64,000 nucleotides of DNA from JBBROS01 sp965199595 (GCA_965199595.1 OZ241182.1:186001-250000), one strand, 5' to 3'. Positions 17,664 to 27,011 are shown, numbered from the stretch's first letter. Notes: generated from the letters alone by a model not told the origin. Program-made: numbers and translations.

Positions 17664-19443
17664 GGCCGGGTCCGCCACAACCGAGCGCCGCCTCCTCGGC
17701 ATCCCGGCCTGTGCCGGCGTCGCCATCGGCCCCGTGTTCCGCACCGTCGAGGCTCCGGCCGTCGTGACCCGGAACCGGATCCACGCTGCCGACATCAACG
17801 GCGAGCTGTCCCGCTTCGAGACCGCGGTGCTGCAATCCCGCAAGCAGCTGCTCAAGCTGCGCAACCGCCTGCTGGTCCTGCCCGAGGAAAGCCAGGGCGA
17901 GATCGCGCCGCTGCTGGACGCCTACCTGCAGATGCTCGGGCCCTCGCGCCTGATCCGCGGCGCGAAGTCCCGCATCCAGGATCGCCTGGTCTCCGCCGAG
18001 ACCGCAGTCATGGAGGAGGCGAACGCCATCGCCGCCCTGCTCTCCAGCGTGGGCGACGACACGCAGGGCGCCGGGTCCAAGCGCCAGGCCGAGGAGGTGC
18101 GTGAGATCGGGCGCCGCCTGGTGCGCAACCTCACCCGCGCCCCGTTCCGCAGCTTTGCCGATTGCGCCCAGGGCTCCATCCTCGTCGCCGAAGTGCTCCG
18201 TCCCAGCGATGCCGCCCTCATCGACCCGGCCCGCATCGCCGGCGTCGCCACCGAGGAGGGCGGCACCGACGGGCACACCGCGATCCTGCTGCGCGCGCTC
18301 GGCGTGCCCTCCGTGCTCGGCGCCCCCGGGCTGCTGGCCGGGCTGATGGGCGGCGAGACCATCGTGATCGACGGCGCGGTCGGCACCGTGCTGGTGAACC
18401 CGACACCGCCCAGCCTCACCGCTTCGCGCCGGGCCGTGGATGCCTTCGCACGGGAGCGGCAGCGGCTGGGCCGGCTGCGGCGACTGCCCGCCGTGACGCT
18501 GAACGGCGAGACGGTCGAGCTGCAGGCCAATCTCGAGCTGCCTGTCGAGCTGCCGATGATCGCGCAGAGCGGCGCCACCGGCATCGGCCTGTTGCGCACC
18601 GAATTCCTGTTCATGAACCGCGACACGGTCCCCACCGAGGACGAGCAGACCCGGAGCTACCGCACCGTCGTCGAGACCATGCAGGGCGACCCGGTGACCA
18701 TCCGCGTGCTGGACTGGGGCGGCGAGAAGGAGATCGAGGCGCTCACTGCCGCCGGCCTGGTGCCCGACCTGGTGGACACCAACCCGGCGCTCGGCCTGCG
18801 CGGCATCCGCCTGCTGCTGCGCCAGCCCGCCCTGCTGGAAGCGCAGCTGACCGCGATCCTGCGCGCCGCCGCCGCCGGGCCGGTGCGCGTGCTGCTGCCC
18901 ATGGTCACCAACGTGGCCGAGGTGCGGGCGACCCGGGTGATCTACGACCGTGTCGCGGACCGGTTGCGGTCGGCAGGAACGCCCATCCCGGCCAGGCTGC
19001 CGCCGCTGGGCGTGATGATCGAGACCCCCGGGGCCGCCCTCTCCGCCGACGCGCTGGCCGCGGAGGTCGAGTTCTTCGCCATCGGCACCAATGACCTCTG
19101 CATGTATGCCCTGGCCGTCGACCGCGGCGAGACCGACGTGGCGGACCTCTACGACCCCCTGCACCCCGCCATGCTCCGGCTGATCCAGTTCACCGTCGAG
19201 GCCGCGACGCGCCATCGCATCCCCGTCTCGGTCTGCGGCGAGATCGCGGCGAACCCGGTGATGACCCCCCTGCTCCTGGGCCTGGGCCTCCGCAGCTTCA
19301 GCACGAACGCTTCGGCGGTGCCACGGGTGAAGCAGGCCGTCCGCGCCACGACCATCGACGCCTGCCAGCGCCTGACCTGGCAGGTGATGAAGCAATCGGA
19401 CCCCGACCGCACCCGCGAGCTGATCGCCAGCTTCGGCAGCTAG
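17650..19443 (+). CDS. ptsI: Phosphoenolpyruvate-protein phosphotransferase (enzyme I)
   Basis: EI of the PTS, 597 residues, without the N-terminal GAF domain of PtsP (EI-Ntr). The phosphohistidine domain has H209 in GGTDGHTAIL; the common form is GG-x-TSH-x-AI, so the two residues before the histidine differ. The PEP-binding barrel has GIGLLRTEFLFMNR (~312-325), the AxxLPMVTNVAEV region, a CGEIAANP motif and IGTNDLCMYAL. It transfers phosphate from PEP to HPr. Last gene of the hprK-rapZ-EIIA-ptsH-ptsI operon. Confidence 0.94.
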   Translation: MSRTEAGSATTERRLLGIPACAGVAIGPVFRTVEAPAVVTRNRIHAADINGELSRFETAVLQSRKQLLKLRNRLLVLPEESQGEIAPLLDAYLQMLGPSRLIRGAKSRIQDRLVSAETAVMEEANAIAALLSSVGDDTQGAGSKRQAEEVREIGRRLVRNLTRAPFRSFADCAQGSILVAEVLRPSDAALIDPARIAGVATEEGGTDGHTAILLRALGVPSVLGAPGLLAGLMGGETIVIDGAVGTVLVNPTPPSLTASRRAVDAFARERQRLGRLRRLPAVTLNGETVELQANLELPVELPMIAQSGATGIGLLRTEFLFMNRDTVPTEDEQTRSYRTVVETMQGDPVTIRVLDWGGEKEIEALTAAGLVPDLVDTNPALGLRGIRLLLRQPALLEAQLTAILRAAAAGPVRVLLPMVTNVAEVRATRVIYDRVADRLRSAGTPIPARLPPLGVMIETPGAALSADALAAEVEFFAIGTNDLCMYALAVDRGETDVADLYDPLHPAMLRLIQFTVEAATRHRIPVSVCGEIAANPVMTPLLLGLGLRSFSTNASAVPRVKQAVRATTIDACQRLTWQVMKQSDPDRTRELIASFGS

Positions 19444-19450
19444 TCTGGCT

Positions 19451-19693
19451 TCACCAGCGCCGGCGCCGCCGCACCATCAGCCGCAGCGTCATGCCGGACA
19501 CGGCGGCACCCAGCACCAGCGCCGCGCCAAGCGTCGTCGCCGGGCGCTGCTTCACGGAAACCGCCACCCGCTCCAGCCCGGCCTCCACACTGCCCGCCAT
19601 GTCGATCGCCACCGGCATCACGACCTGGTCGAAATACTGCTTCAGGGCGGAGGGCGGCGCCGGCTTGGCCTCCATGTAGCTTTTATCGACCAT
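19451..19693 (-). CDS. Small hypothetical membrane-anchored protein
   Basis: 80 residues from an ATG at 19693. A soluble, helical N-terminal half (YFDQVVMPVAIDMAGSV...) leads to a single predicted membrane helix (~53-71), then a very basic C-terminal tail (RLMVRRRRRW). The overall shape resembles DUF883/ElaB-like small membrane proteins, but no signature motif is recognised. Convergent with ptsI (7-bp gap) and divergent from the YdeP-like gene. No function is proposed. Confidence 0.6.
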   Translation of the reverse strand: MVDKSYMEAKPAPPSALKQYFDQVVMPVAIDMAGSVEAGLERVAVSVKQRPATTLGAALVLGAAVSGMTLRLMVRRRRRW

Positions 19694-19806
19694 GACGGAC
19701 CTGCTCCAACTGTTGTCATACGCGGAACAGCGCCGAAGCCTCCGGGTTGCAGGAACTGCGGCGCGCGCCGCTGGTTAGTCTCACGGTGTTGGCCAGAGGC
19801 AGTCCC

Positions 19807-22080
19807 ATGAGTCGCAAGCAGTCGTTCAAGCCCTACGAGGCCCCCGCCGGCGGATGGGGTTCGGCCAAGTCGCTCGGCGAGATCCTGAGCCGCGAGGGCG
19901 TGCTCGCCAGCGGCTCCCTGGTGCTGACCCGGCAGAACAAACCCGACGGCTTCCAATGCGTCAGCTGCGCCTGGTCCAAACCGGCGAATCCCCTCCCCTT
20001 CGAGTTCTGCGAGAACGGCGCCAAGGCCACCGCCTGGGAGATCACCGCCCATCGCTGCACCCCCGCCTTCTTCGCCAGGCACACGGTGACGGAGCTGCTC
20101 TCCTGGCCCGACTATGACCTGGAGCAGGCCGGCCGCCTCACCCATCCGATGCGCTACGACGCCGGGACCGACAAGTATGTCCCCGTCGCCTGGCCCGAGG
20201 CCATCGCCGAGATCGGCCGCGAGCTGCGCGCGATCGAGGACCGGACCCAGACCGTATTCTACAGCTCCGGCCGCTGCTCCAACGAGGTGAGCTACCTCTA
20301 CGCCCTGTTCGCCCGGCTGTATGGCAACAACAACCTGCCCGACAGCTCGAACATGTGCCACGAGAGCACCTCGATCGCCCTGCCCGCCAGCATCGGCGTC
20401 CCGGTCGGCACCGTCACGCTGGACGATTTCGCCAAGACCGGCTGCATCTTCTTCTTCGGCCAGAACCCCGGCAGCAACAGCCCGCGCATGCTGCACCCGC
20501 TCCAGGCCGCCAGCGAGCGCGGCGTGCCGATCATCGTCTTCAACCCGTTGAAGGAGCGCGGCCTGGAGCGCTTCACCAACCCGCAATCCCCGGCTGAGAT
20601 GCTGACCGGGCACGAGACCCAGATCGCCTCGCAATACCACCAGGTCAAGACCGGCGGCGACCTGGCTGCCATCGCCGGCATCTGCAAGGCCCTGCTGGCC
20701 CTGGAAGACCGCGATGGGGGCGTGCTGGACCACGCCTTCATCGCCGAGCACACCCATGGCTTTGACGAGTTCACCACCTGGTTGCGCACCCAGCCTTGGG
20801 ACAAGCTGGAGACCCAGGCCGGATTGCCCCAGGCGGCGATGGAGGTGACGGCTGCGACCTATTCGCGCGCGAAGTCCGCCATGGCGGTGTATGGCATGGG
20901 CCTGACGCAGCACCATGCCGGCGTCGAGACCATCCAGATGCTCGTCAACCTGCTGCTGATGCGCGGCAACATCGGGCGCGAGGGCGCAGGTATCTGCCCG
21001 GTGCGCGGCCACAGCAACGTGCAGGGCCAGCGCACGGTGGGCATCACCGAGAAGCCGGAGCTGGTGCCGATGGACAAGCTCAAGGAACTCTACAACTTCG
21101 AGCCGCCCACCGAAACCGGGCTGAACACCGTCGAGGCCTGCGAGGCCGTGCTGGCCGGCAAGGTCAAGGCGTTCTTCATGCTCGGCGGCAACTTCGTTCG
21201 CGCCATTCCCGACACCAGCCGGATGGAGCCCGCCTGGGCCCGCATGCGCCTGACGGTGAACGTCGCCACCAAGCTGAACCGCAGCCACCTGGTGCACGGC
21301 GCCGTCAGCTACATCCTGCCCGTGCTGGGCCGCATCGAGGTGGACCGGCAGGCTACCGGGCCGCAGGCACTGTCGATGGAAGACAGCCTCGCCTGCATCC
21401 ACGGCTCGAAAGGCGTCCGCTCCCCGGCCTCCCGCCACCTGATGAGCGAGATCCGCCTGGTGGCCGAGATCGCCAAGGCCACGCTGGACTCCAACCCGCG
21501 CGTGACCTGGGAGGCCTGGGCCGATGATTTCAGCCTGATCCGCCGGGCCATCGCCGCCACCTACCCCGACATCTTCCACGACTACGAGACCCGCATGTGG
21601 GAACCCGGCGGCTTCCATCGCCACCTGCCAGCCCGGCATCGCGTGTGGAAGACCAAGACCGGCAAGGCCAACTACGTGGTCCCCCGCGCCCTGGACGAAG
21701 ACAACGACATGCCGAATGACGGACCCGGTGTGCTGCGCATGATGACGTTGCGCAGCAACGACCAGTTCAACACGACGGTATACGGCTACTCCGACCGCTT
21801 CCGCGGCATCGAAGGCACCCGCATGGTCGTGCTGCTGAACCGCACCGACATGGCGAACCAGCACATCGAGGAGGGCGAGATCGTCACCGCCGTCACCTCA
21901 TCGACCGACGGCGTGGTGCGGGAGCTGCCGGGCCTGCGGGCGACGGGATACGACGTGCCGCTCGGCTGCGCCGGCACCTACTACCCCGAAGCCAACGTGC
22001 TGCTGCCGGTCTGGCACTATGCCGAGACGAGCAAGGTGCCAGCGGCCAAGTCCATCCCGGTCACGATCCGCAAGGGCTGA
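19807..22080 (+). CDS. FdhF/YdeP-family molybdopterin oxidoreductase
   Basis: 757-residue cytoplasmic oxidoreductase of the formate dehydrogenase alpha-like family that includes E. coli YdeP. Landmarks are the Cys-containing GFQCVSCAW (~49-57), FEFCENGAKA (~68-77), the molybdopterin region DSSNMCHESTS (~180-190), FGQNPGSNSPRML (~219-231), FMLGGNFVRAIPDT (~458-471) and a C-terminal MopB-binding domain (NTTVYGYSDRFRGI). No signal peptide is visible. The ATG at 19807 is chosen because upstream residues lack similarity to the family. The physiological substrate of this family is not established; YdeP is associated with acid resistance in E. coli. Confidence 0.88.
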   Translation: MSRKQSFKPYEAPAGGWGSAKSLGEILSREGVLASGSLVLTRQNKPDGFQCVSCAWSKPANPLPFEFCENGAKATAWEITAHRCTPAFFARHTVTELLSWPDYDLEQAGRLTHPMRYDAGTDKYVPVAWPEAIAEIGRELRAIEDRTQTVFYSSGRCSNEVSYLYALFARLYGNNNLPDSSNMCHESTSIALPASIGVPVGTVTLDDFAKTGCIFFFGQNPGSNSPRMLHPLQAASERGVPIIVFNPLKERGLERFTNPQSPAEMLTGHETQIASQYHQVKTGGDLAAIAGICKALLALEDRDGGVLDHAFIAEHTHGFDEFTTWLRTQPWDKLETQAGLPQAAMEVTAATYSRAKSAMAVYGMGLTQHHAGVETIQMLVNLLLMRGNIGREGAGICPVRGHSNVQGQRTVGITEKPELVPMDKLKELYNFEPPTETGLNTVEACEAVLAGKVKAFFMLGGNFVRAIPDTSRMEPAWARMRLTVNVATKLNRSHLVHGAVSYILPVLGRIEVDRQATGPQALSMEDSLACIHGSKGVRSPASRHLMSEIRLVAEIAKATLDSNPRVTWEAWADDFSLIRRAIAATYPDIFHDYETRMWEPGGFHRHLPARHRVWKTKTGKANYVVPRALDEDNDMPNDGPGVLRMMTLRSNDQFNTTVYGYSDRFRGIEGTRMVVLLNRTDMANQHIEEGEIVTAVTSSTDGVVRELPGLRATGYDVPLGCAGTYYPEANVLLPVWHYAETSKVPAAKSIPVTIRKG

Positions 22081-22116
22081 CTGATCTCGATGGGGCGCTG
22101 ATCGGCAAGTCGCCGG

Positions 22117-22461
22117 CTAGGCGGCCTCGATGGCGACGATGCGAAACAGCATCTGCTCGCCATCGGGCCTCCGCAGCTGCACCACCTCGCCGGGGCGATA
22201 GACGAAACCATCGAAGGTCCAGATCGGGTCGTCCCAACTGTTGGTGCTCTGCAGCGCCCAACCCTCATCCACGCGAATGACCTCCAGGGACTTGGTGCCA
22301 TTGTGCTCGCGCGTGGCGAGCCAGGGTTCCGGCGCCGCCTCATAGGCTGCGGCATCCACCTGGCCATGGCTATTGAGCACCAGGTTCAGAACCAGCCGGT
22401 CCGTCACGTCGCCGTCCGGCTTTCCGGGGCCTTGCGCCAACAACAGCGTTATCTTCGTCAT
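22117..22461 (-). CDS. Hypothetical protein
   Basis: 114 residues with no signal peptide or membrane helix. It looks like a small soluble beta-rich protein (LVLNLVLNSHGQVDAAAY, then DDPIWTFDGFVYRPGEV). I do not recognise the family. Convergent with the YdeP-like gene and 51 bp downstream of kup on the same strand, so it may share the kup transcript. GC content and third-position use look like the neighbours, which supports a real gene. Confidence 0.65.
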   Translation of the reverse strand: MTKITLLLAQGPGKPDGDVTDRLVLNLVLNSHGQVDAAAYEAAPEPWLATREHNGTKSLEVIRVDEGWALQSTNSWDDPIWTFDGFVYRPGEVVQLRRPDGEQMLFRIVAIEAA

Positions 22462-22512
22462 TCCTGATAGTCTCGCATACCTGTCATCACAGCGCGAGTC
22501 GGACCGTTTGGT

Positions 22513-24444
22513 TCAAATCGCGACCCGGACCCCGAGTTCAACAACACGGTCGCTGGGGATCCTGAAGAACTCCGTGGCCGGTACGGCATTGCGCGCCATG
22601 ACCAGGAACAGGAACAGCCGCCACGCCGGCAGCTTCGGCACCATGGCCCGTACCAGCACCTCCCGTCCCAGAAAGAAGCTGGCCTGCATGGGGCTGTAGT
22701 CGATGCCCGGGTTCTGCATTTCCTCCAGCGCGCGCGGGATGTTGGGGCTCTCCATGAAACCATAGCGCACGATCACCCGATGCACCCCGGGCGCCAGCTC
22801 GATCACCTCTGTATGGCCGCCACCGGCTTCCGGGATGTCGAGGCTTTCCACCGTCACGAACAGCACCCGCTCGTGCAGGACCTTGTTGTGCTTCAGGTTG
22901 TGCAGCAGCGCGGCCGGCACGTAGTCCGGGTTGCCCGTCAGGAACACCGCGATGCCCGGCACCCGGATGGTGCGCGACTGCGGCAGCCGCTTCAGGAACG
23001 AAGCCAGCGGCAGGCTGTCCTGCTTCCAGCGCGCCAGCATCAGCTCCCGGCCGCGATGCCAGGACGTCATCATGCCCATGATCCCGATGCCGATCACCAC
23101 CGGAACCCAGCCGCCCTCCGGGATCTTCAGCGCGTTGGAGGCAAAGAAGATCAGGTCCACCAGCAGGAGCGACCCGAACAGCAGCACCACCCAGGTCCGC
23201 GACCAGTGGTAGCGCCGCCGGAACACCACCACGGCCAGCACGGTCGTGCACAGGAACGTCCCGGTGACGGCGATGCCATAGGCGGAGGCCAGCGCATCGC
23301 TGCTGCGGAAGGCGAGCACCAGGATCAGCACGCCCACCAGCAGGGCGGCGTTCACCTGGGGCAGATAGATCTGCCCCTCCTCGGTCTGGCTCGTATGAGT
23401 GACGGTCATGCGCGGCAGGAACGACATCTGCATGCACTGCCGGGCCATGGAGAAGGCGCCGGAAATCATCGCCTGGCTGGCGATCACGGTGGCGATGGTG
23501 GCGAGCAGCACCATCGGCAGGCGCAGGCTGTTCGGCACCAGCAGGAAGAACGGGTTCTCCAGCGCCGCCGGATCGGCGATCACCAGCGCGCCCTGGCCGA
23601 AATAGTTGATCACCAGGCATGGCAGCACGAAGCAGGACCAGGCGACGCGGATCGGGCGGGCGCCGAAGTGCCCCATGTCGGCGTAAAGCGCCTCGGCTCC
23701 CGTGACCGAGAGCACCACGGAGCCCAGCGCCACGAAGGCGAGCCAGCCGTGGTGGTAGCAGAGGATGGCGGCATAGTGCGGCGACAACGCGCTGAGCACG
23801 CTGGGGTTGGCTGCGACCTGGATGCCCCCGAACGCCGCCAGGGCACCGAACCACACCGCCATGATCGGCCCGAACAGCCGCCCCATGCTGCCGGTGCCGC
23901 GATGCTGGAAGGCGAACAGGATAAGGATGACGACGATGGAGAGGGGCAGCACGTAGTGCTTGAACTGCGGCGAGACGATCTCGAGCCCCTCGACCGCCGA
24001 CAGCACGGAGATCGCGGGCGTGATCACGCCGTCGCCAAAGAACAGGCACGCCCCGGCAATGCCCACCAGGCCCAGCGCCGACCGCAGCTTCGTGCCCTGC
24101 ACCCCGCGCTGCGCCACCGCCATCAGCGCCAGGATGCCGCCCTCCCCGTTATTGTCCGCGCGCATCACCAGCATGACGTATTTCACGGTCACGGTCAGGA
24201 TCAGCGCCCAGAAGAACAGCGACAGCACCCCCAGGATCTCGGGCCGGCTGACGCCCACACCGGTGAAGTGGCTGAGGCTCGCCTTCAGCGCATACAGCGG
24301 GCTGGTGCCGATATCGCCATACACCACGCCCAGCACGCCGATGAGTGCGGCAGCCTTCAGCGGGCCTTTCACAGGCGATCCCTGCGCTTGCGGCGCGCCC
24401 GCCACAGCCGTCGTCATGGCTTGATCCGCCCTGTCATCCAACAT
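22513..24444 (-). CDS. kup: Potassium uptake protein Kup
   Basis: Proton-coupled potassium transporter, 643 residues, with about 12 membrane helices in the first ~450 residues and a cytoplasmic C-terminal domain. The N-terminal family motif GVVYGDIGTSPLYALK (~39-54) is unmistakable, and FFGDGVITPAISVLSA (~119-134) follows. Start: ATG at 24444, or an ATG nine codons later (24417); neither has a strong Shine-Dalgarno. Kup works at low pH and low potassium. Confidence 0.95.
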   Translation of the reverse strand: MLDDRADQAMTTAVAGAPQAQGSPVKGPLKAAALIGVLGVVYGDIGTSPLYALKASLSHFTGVGVSRPEILGVLSLFFWALILTVTVKYVMLVMRADNNGEGGILALMAVAQRGVQGTKLRSALGLVGIAGACLFFGDGVITPAISVLSAVEGLEIVSPQFKHYVLPLSIVVILILFAFQHRGTGSMGRLFGPIMAVWFGALAAFGGIQVAANPSVLSALSPHYAAILCYHHGWLAFVALGSVVLSVTGAEALYADMGHFGARPIRVAWSCFVLPCLVINYFGQGALVIADPAALENPFFLLVPNSLRLPMVLLATIATVIASQAMISGAFSMARQCMQMSFLPRMTVTHTSQTEEGQIYLPQVNAALLVGVLILVLAFRSSDALASAYGIAVTGTFLCTTVLAVVVFRRRYHWSRTWVVLLFGSLLLVDLIFFASNALKIPEGGWVPVVIGIGIMGMMTSWHRGRELMLARWKQDSLPLASFLKRLPQSRTIRVPGIAVFLTGNPDYVPAALLHNLKHNKVLHERVLFVTVESLDIPEAGGGHTEVIELAPGVHRVIVRYGFMESPNIPRALEEMQNPGIDYSPMQASFFLGREVLVRAMVPKLPAWRLFLFLVMARNAVPATEFFRIPSDRVVELGVRVAI

Positions 24445-24710
24445 TCACCCGGGGATATCCTTTGGAAGCCGGCACGGCCTGCGATCTGGATCGACTGACG
24501 GAACATCGAGGCATTCACTCCGCAGGTCGCAGGCCAGGATCGCTCCGGCGGCGCTGATCCGGCATCGATATCCGTGTGCCGGGGCGCGTGCAAGCACATG
24601 GGGCATTTCAGGCGCAGGGAAAGAGGCCCAGGTGGAAAGGCGGCAGGGACAGGGGATGGTGGACAGGCGCCGGGGTCGGACCGATGATCCACGCTCCACT
24701 TCAAGGACCA

Positions 24711-25382
24711 ATGCCGATGCCGCGCTACGAGATCGGGCCCATGCCAGTCGCACTCAGTGCGGAGGTGATCGCCCTGCTGGAACAGACGGAGACGGCCACC
24801 GTCGGCCATTGGCGGCACTGGGGCTTCTGCGAGCGGCGCATTCAGCCGCTGCTGCGCCGGCGCCGCGTGGCCGGAACCGCCGTCACCGTGATGATCCCCG
24901 GGCCGGACTCCACCCTGCTGCACCACGCCCTCGGCCTGCTCCGCCCCGGCGACATCCTGGTGGTGGACCGCCTGGGCGACGACCGCCATGCCTGCTGGGG
25001 CGGCGGCGTAACGGTCGCGGCCAAAGCCTCCGGCGCCAGGGGCGGTGTCGTGGACGGGCCCTGCACGGACCTGGAGGAGATCGAAGCCTCGGACTTCCCG
25101 ATGTGGGCGCGCGGCATGGCGCCGATCACGACACGAGTGCTCGACATGGGCGGCCGGCTCAACCATCCCGTCAGCATCGGCGGGGTCGTGGTCATGCCTG
25201 GCGACGCCGTGCTGTGCGACGACACCGGGGTGCTCGTCCTGCCGCCTGGTGAGGCGGAGGCGGAGGCCCGCCGGGCGATCGAGACCCAGGCACGCGGCCT
25301 GGTGACGCAGGATCGGGTGGCGAAGGGCGAGAAGCTCGGGACACTCAGCGGCGCCAGCGACAAGGTGCGGGCCGGGTCCTGA
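24711..25382 (+). CDS. RraA-family protein (aldolase-like)
   Basis: 223 residues. The RraA/HMG-CHA aldolase fold is supported by GDILVVDRLGDDRHACWGGG (~78-97) and the AAKASGARGGVVDG segment (~101-114). The active-site Arg-Asp pair that follows DG in characterised aldolases reads CTD here, so the arginine is missing and aldolase activity is doubtful. The ATG at 24711 has AAGGA four bases upstream; two further ATGs lie nearby (24684, 24717). Single gene, divergent from kup across a 266-bp gap with no recognised element. Confidence 0.75.
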   Translation: MPMPRYEIGPMPVALSAEVIALLEQTETATVGHWRHWGFCERRIQPLLRRRRVAGTAVTVMIPGPDSTLLHHALGLLRPGDILVVDRLGDDRHACWGGGVTVAAKASGARGGVVDGPCTDLEEIEASDFPMWARGMAPITTRVLDMGGRLNHPVSIGGVVVMPGDAVLCDDTGVLVLPPGEAEAEARRAIETQARGLVTQDRVAKGEKLGTLSGASDKVRAGS

Positions 25383-25389
25383 CCACGGA

Positions 25390-26169
25390 CTATCCCGCGC
25401 GCCGCCGGGCCAGGGCTCGGCGGCGCGTGAGGATGCAGGCCAGCCCGCCCACCATGAACGTCAGCAAGCTGGCCGGCTCCGGAACCGCCGTCATGCCCGG
25501 CGCCTGATCCGCACGGTTGCTGCCCGGCGGCGTTGCATCGGGCGACGACGCCGGCAGCATCACGGTCTCGGGCACACCAGGTGCGAGCAGGTTCGGCGCC
25601 ATCGGCGCTGCCGCGATCACCGGTGCGGACGCGGGCGCGAAGGCGTTGATCTGCTTCAGGTAGGCGGCGCCGGACCCGGCACCGGCCCCCGCCGCAAGCA
25701 AAGCCCCCGTGACGGCCATTGCCTTCGCCGATGCCAGCAGGCCGCCCAGCACACCACCAGCCGCCCCGCCCCCGGCTGCACCCGCGACCGCTCCACCCGC
25801 GACACCACCGGCAGCGACACTACCGGCAGCGACACCGCCGGACGATGCAACCCCTGAACCGCTCGGGACGCTGACGCCGCCCGGCGAAACCCCCCCGGCC
25901 TTCCCCAGCGCCGCCGCCGGCTTCGCGCCCGCGAACGGCCCGGCCGGCAGCGGTCCGGCACCCGTGCTGCAGCTCGCCGGCACCACGCTCGGCTGCACGA
26001 CAACGTGCGGAACTGTATGGGGAACACCATGGTGAGCATGCCCGGCGACCCCGGACCCGGCCCCATGTCCATGATGGGTCAGACCAGCCGCCCGGTGGCG
26101 GACCACATGACGGATTGCACGGAATGCATGACCAGTCGGCGCAATGATGGGATAGCAGGGAAGCGACAC
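25390..26169 (-). CDS. Low-complexity PEP-CTERM protein
   Basis: 259 residues. The centre (~75-150) is very rich in Gly, Ala, Ser and Val with short repeated units (VAAGSVAAGGVAGGAVAG). The C-terminus is a PEP-CTERM sorting signal: V-P-E-P-A-S, a hydrophobic helix (LLTFMVGGLACILT) and a basic tail (RRRALARRR). Such proteins are exported and processed by an exosortase, commonly into extracellular matrix. The N-terminus (His- and Arg-rich, ~1-50) is not a classic signal peptide, so the true start or export route is uncertain. No exosortase gene is in the window. Confidence 0.65.
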   Translation of the reverse strand: MSLPCYPIIAPTGHAFRAIRHVVRHRAAGLTHHGHGAGSGVAGHAHHGVPHTVPHVVVQPSVVPASCSTGAGPLPAGPFAGAKPAAALGKAGGVSPGGVSVPSGSGVASSGGVAAGSVAAGGVAGGAVAGAAGGGAAGGVLGGLLASAKAMAVTGALLAAGAGAGSGAAYLKQINAFAPASAPVIAAAPMAPNLLAPGVPETVMLPASSPDATPPGSNRADQAPGMTAVPEPASLLTFMVGGLACILTRRRALARRRAG

Positions 26170-26202
26170 GTCCGTCCTATCGCGGGCGTCAGGCGCTCCG
26201 CA

Positions 26203-26218
26203 TTAACGGTTATTTAAC
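26203..26218 (+). promoter_or_regulatory. Candidate CtrA-binding site
   Basis: TTAACGGTTATTTAAC contains two TTAA half-sites separated by exactly seven bases, the full CtrA consensus TTAA-N7-TTAA(C). It sits 34 bp upstream of the PEP-CTERM gene start in a markedly AT-rich gap (26195-26265). A further TTAACC half-site is at 26228-26233. CtrA controls cell-cycle, motility and surface genes in Alphaproteobacteria. Binding is inferred from sequence only. Confidence 0.45.
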
Positions 26219-26324
26219 ATTCCTGAATTAACCTTTCAATAAGTTTTCAACCCTAGCGGGTATGATCACCGAGCATGGCAACCGCCCCAGGCACTCAGGC
26301 TGTGCGGCGTAGATGACGTTTATA

Positions 26325-27011
26325 TCACGCATTCTGCTGCGCAGCGGGGCGGCTGCCGAAAATCGCGCTCCCCACACGCACATGCGTCGCCCCGGCAGCG
26401 ATTGCCGCCTCAAAATCCGCGGACATCCCCATCGAGATCACCCCGAGCCCATGCGCCGCAGCCCGGCCGGCCAGCCAACGGAAATGCACCGCCGGGTCCT
26501 GGTCTGCGGGGGGAATGCACATCAGGCCCACCAGGGCTGCGCCGAATCGCGCCTGGCACGCGGTGATGAACGCATCCGCCTCTGCGCGCGGCACCCCGGC
26601 CTTCTGCGGCTCGTCGCCGACATTGACCTGCACCAGCAGATCGGGCGTGCGCCCCTCCTTCTGGATGCCATCGGCGATCGCGTCCGCCAGGCGCGGCCGG
26701 TCCAGGCTCTCGATCACGTCGGCCAGGCGCACCGCCTCCCGCGCCTTGTTGGTCTGCAGCCCCCCTATAATGTGGAGCCGCATTCGCGGATGACCGGGGC
26801 GCAGCGCCGGGAACTTGGCCCCCGCCTCCTGCACCCGGTTCTCGCCAAACAGCATCTGCCCGGCCGCCAGCGCCGCCGCGACCGCTTCCACCGGATAGGT
26901 TTTCGAGACCGCCACCAGCCGCACCGATCCCGCCGCCCGCCCGGCCGCCACGGCAGCGGCATCAATGCGGGCCTGGACCCGGTGGAGTGCGTCGGCGACT
27001 GTGCTGGACAT
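26325..27011 (-). CDS. YggS-family PLP homeostasis protein
   Basis: 228 residues, the normal size. The PLP-binding lysine is in LVAVSKTYP (~32-40), followed by FGENRVQEA (~55-63) and HIIGGLQTNKA (~80-90; commonly HFIGHLQ, so H is G here), and the C-terminal MGMSADFEAAIAAGATHVRVGSAIFG. The family buffers free pyridoxal phosphate and has no known catalysis. Its ATG shares the palindromic CATG at 27009-27012 with the divergent ThiE-like gene. Confidence 0.92.
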   Translation of the reverse strand: MSSTVADALHRVQARIDAAAVAAGRAAGSVRLVAVSKTYPVEAVAAALAAGQMLFGENRVQEAGAKFPALRPGHPRMRLHIIGGLQTNKAREAVRLADVIESLDRPRLADAIADGIQKEGRTPDLLVQVNVGDEPQKAGVPRAEADAFITACQARFGAALVGLMCIPPADQDPAVHFRWLAGRAAAHGLGVISMGMSADFEAAIAAGATHVRVGSAIFGSRPAAQQNA

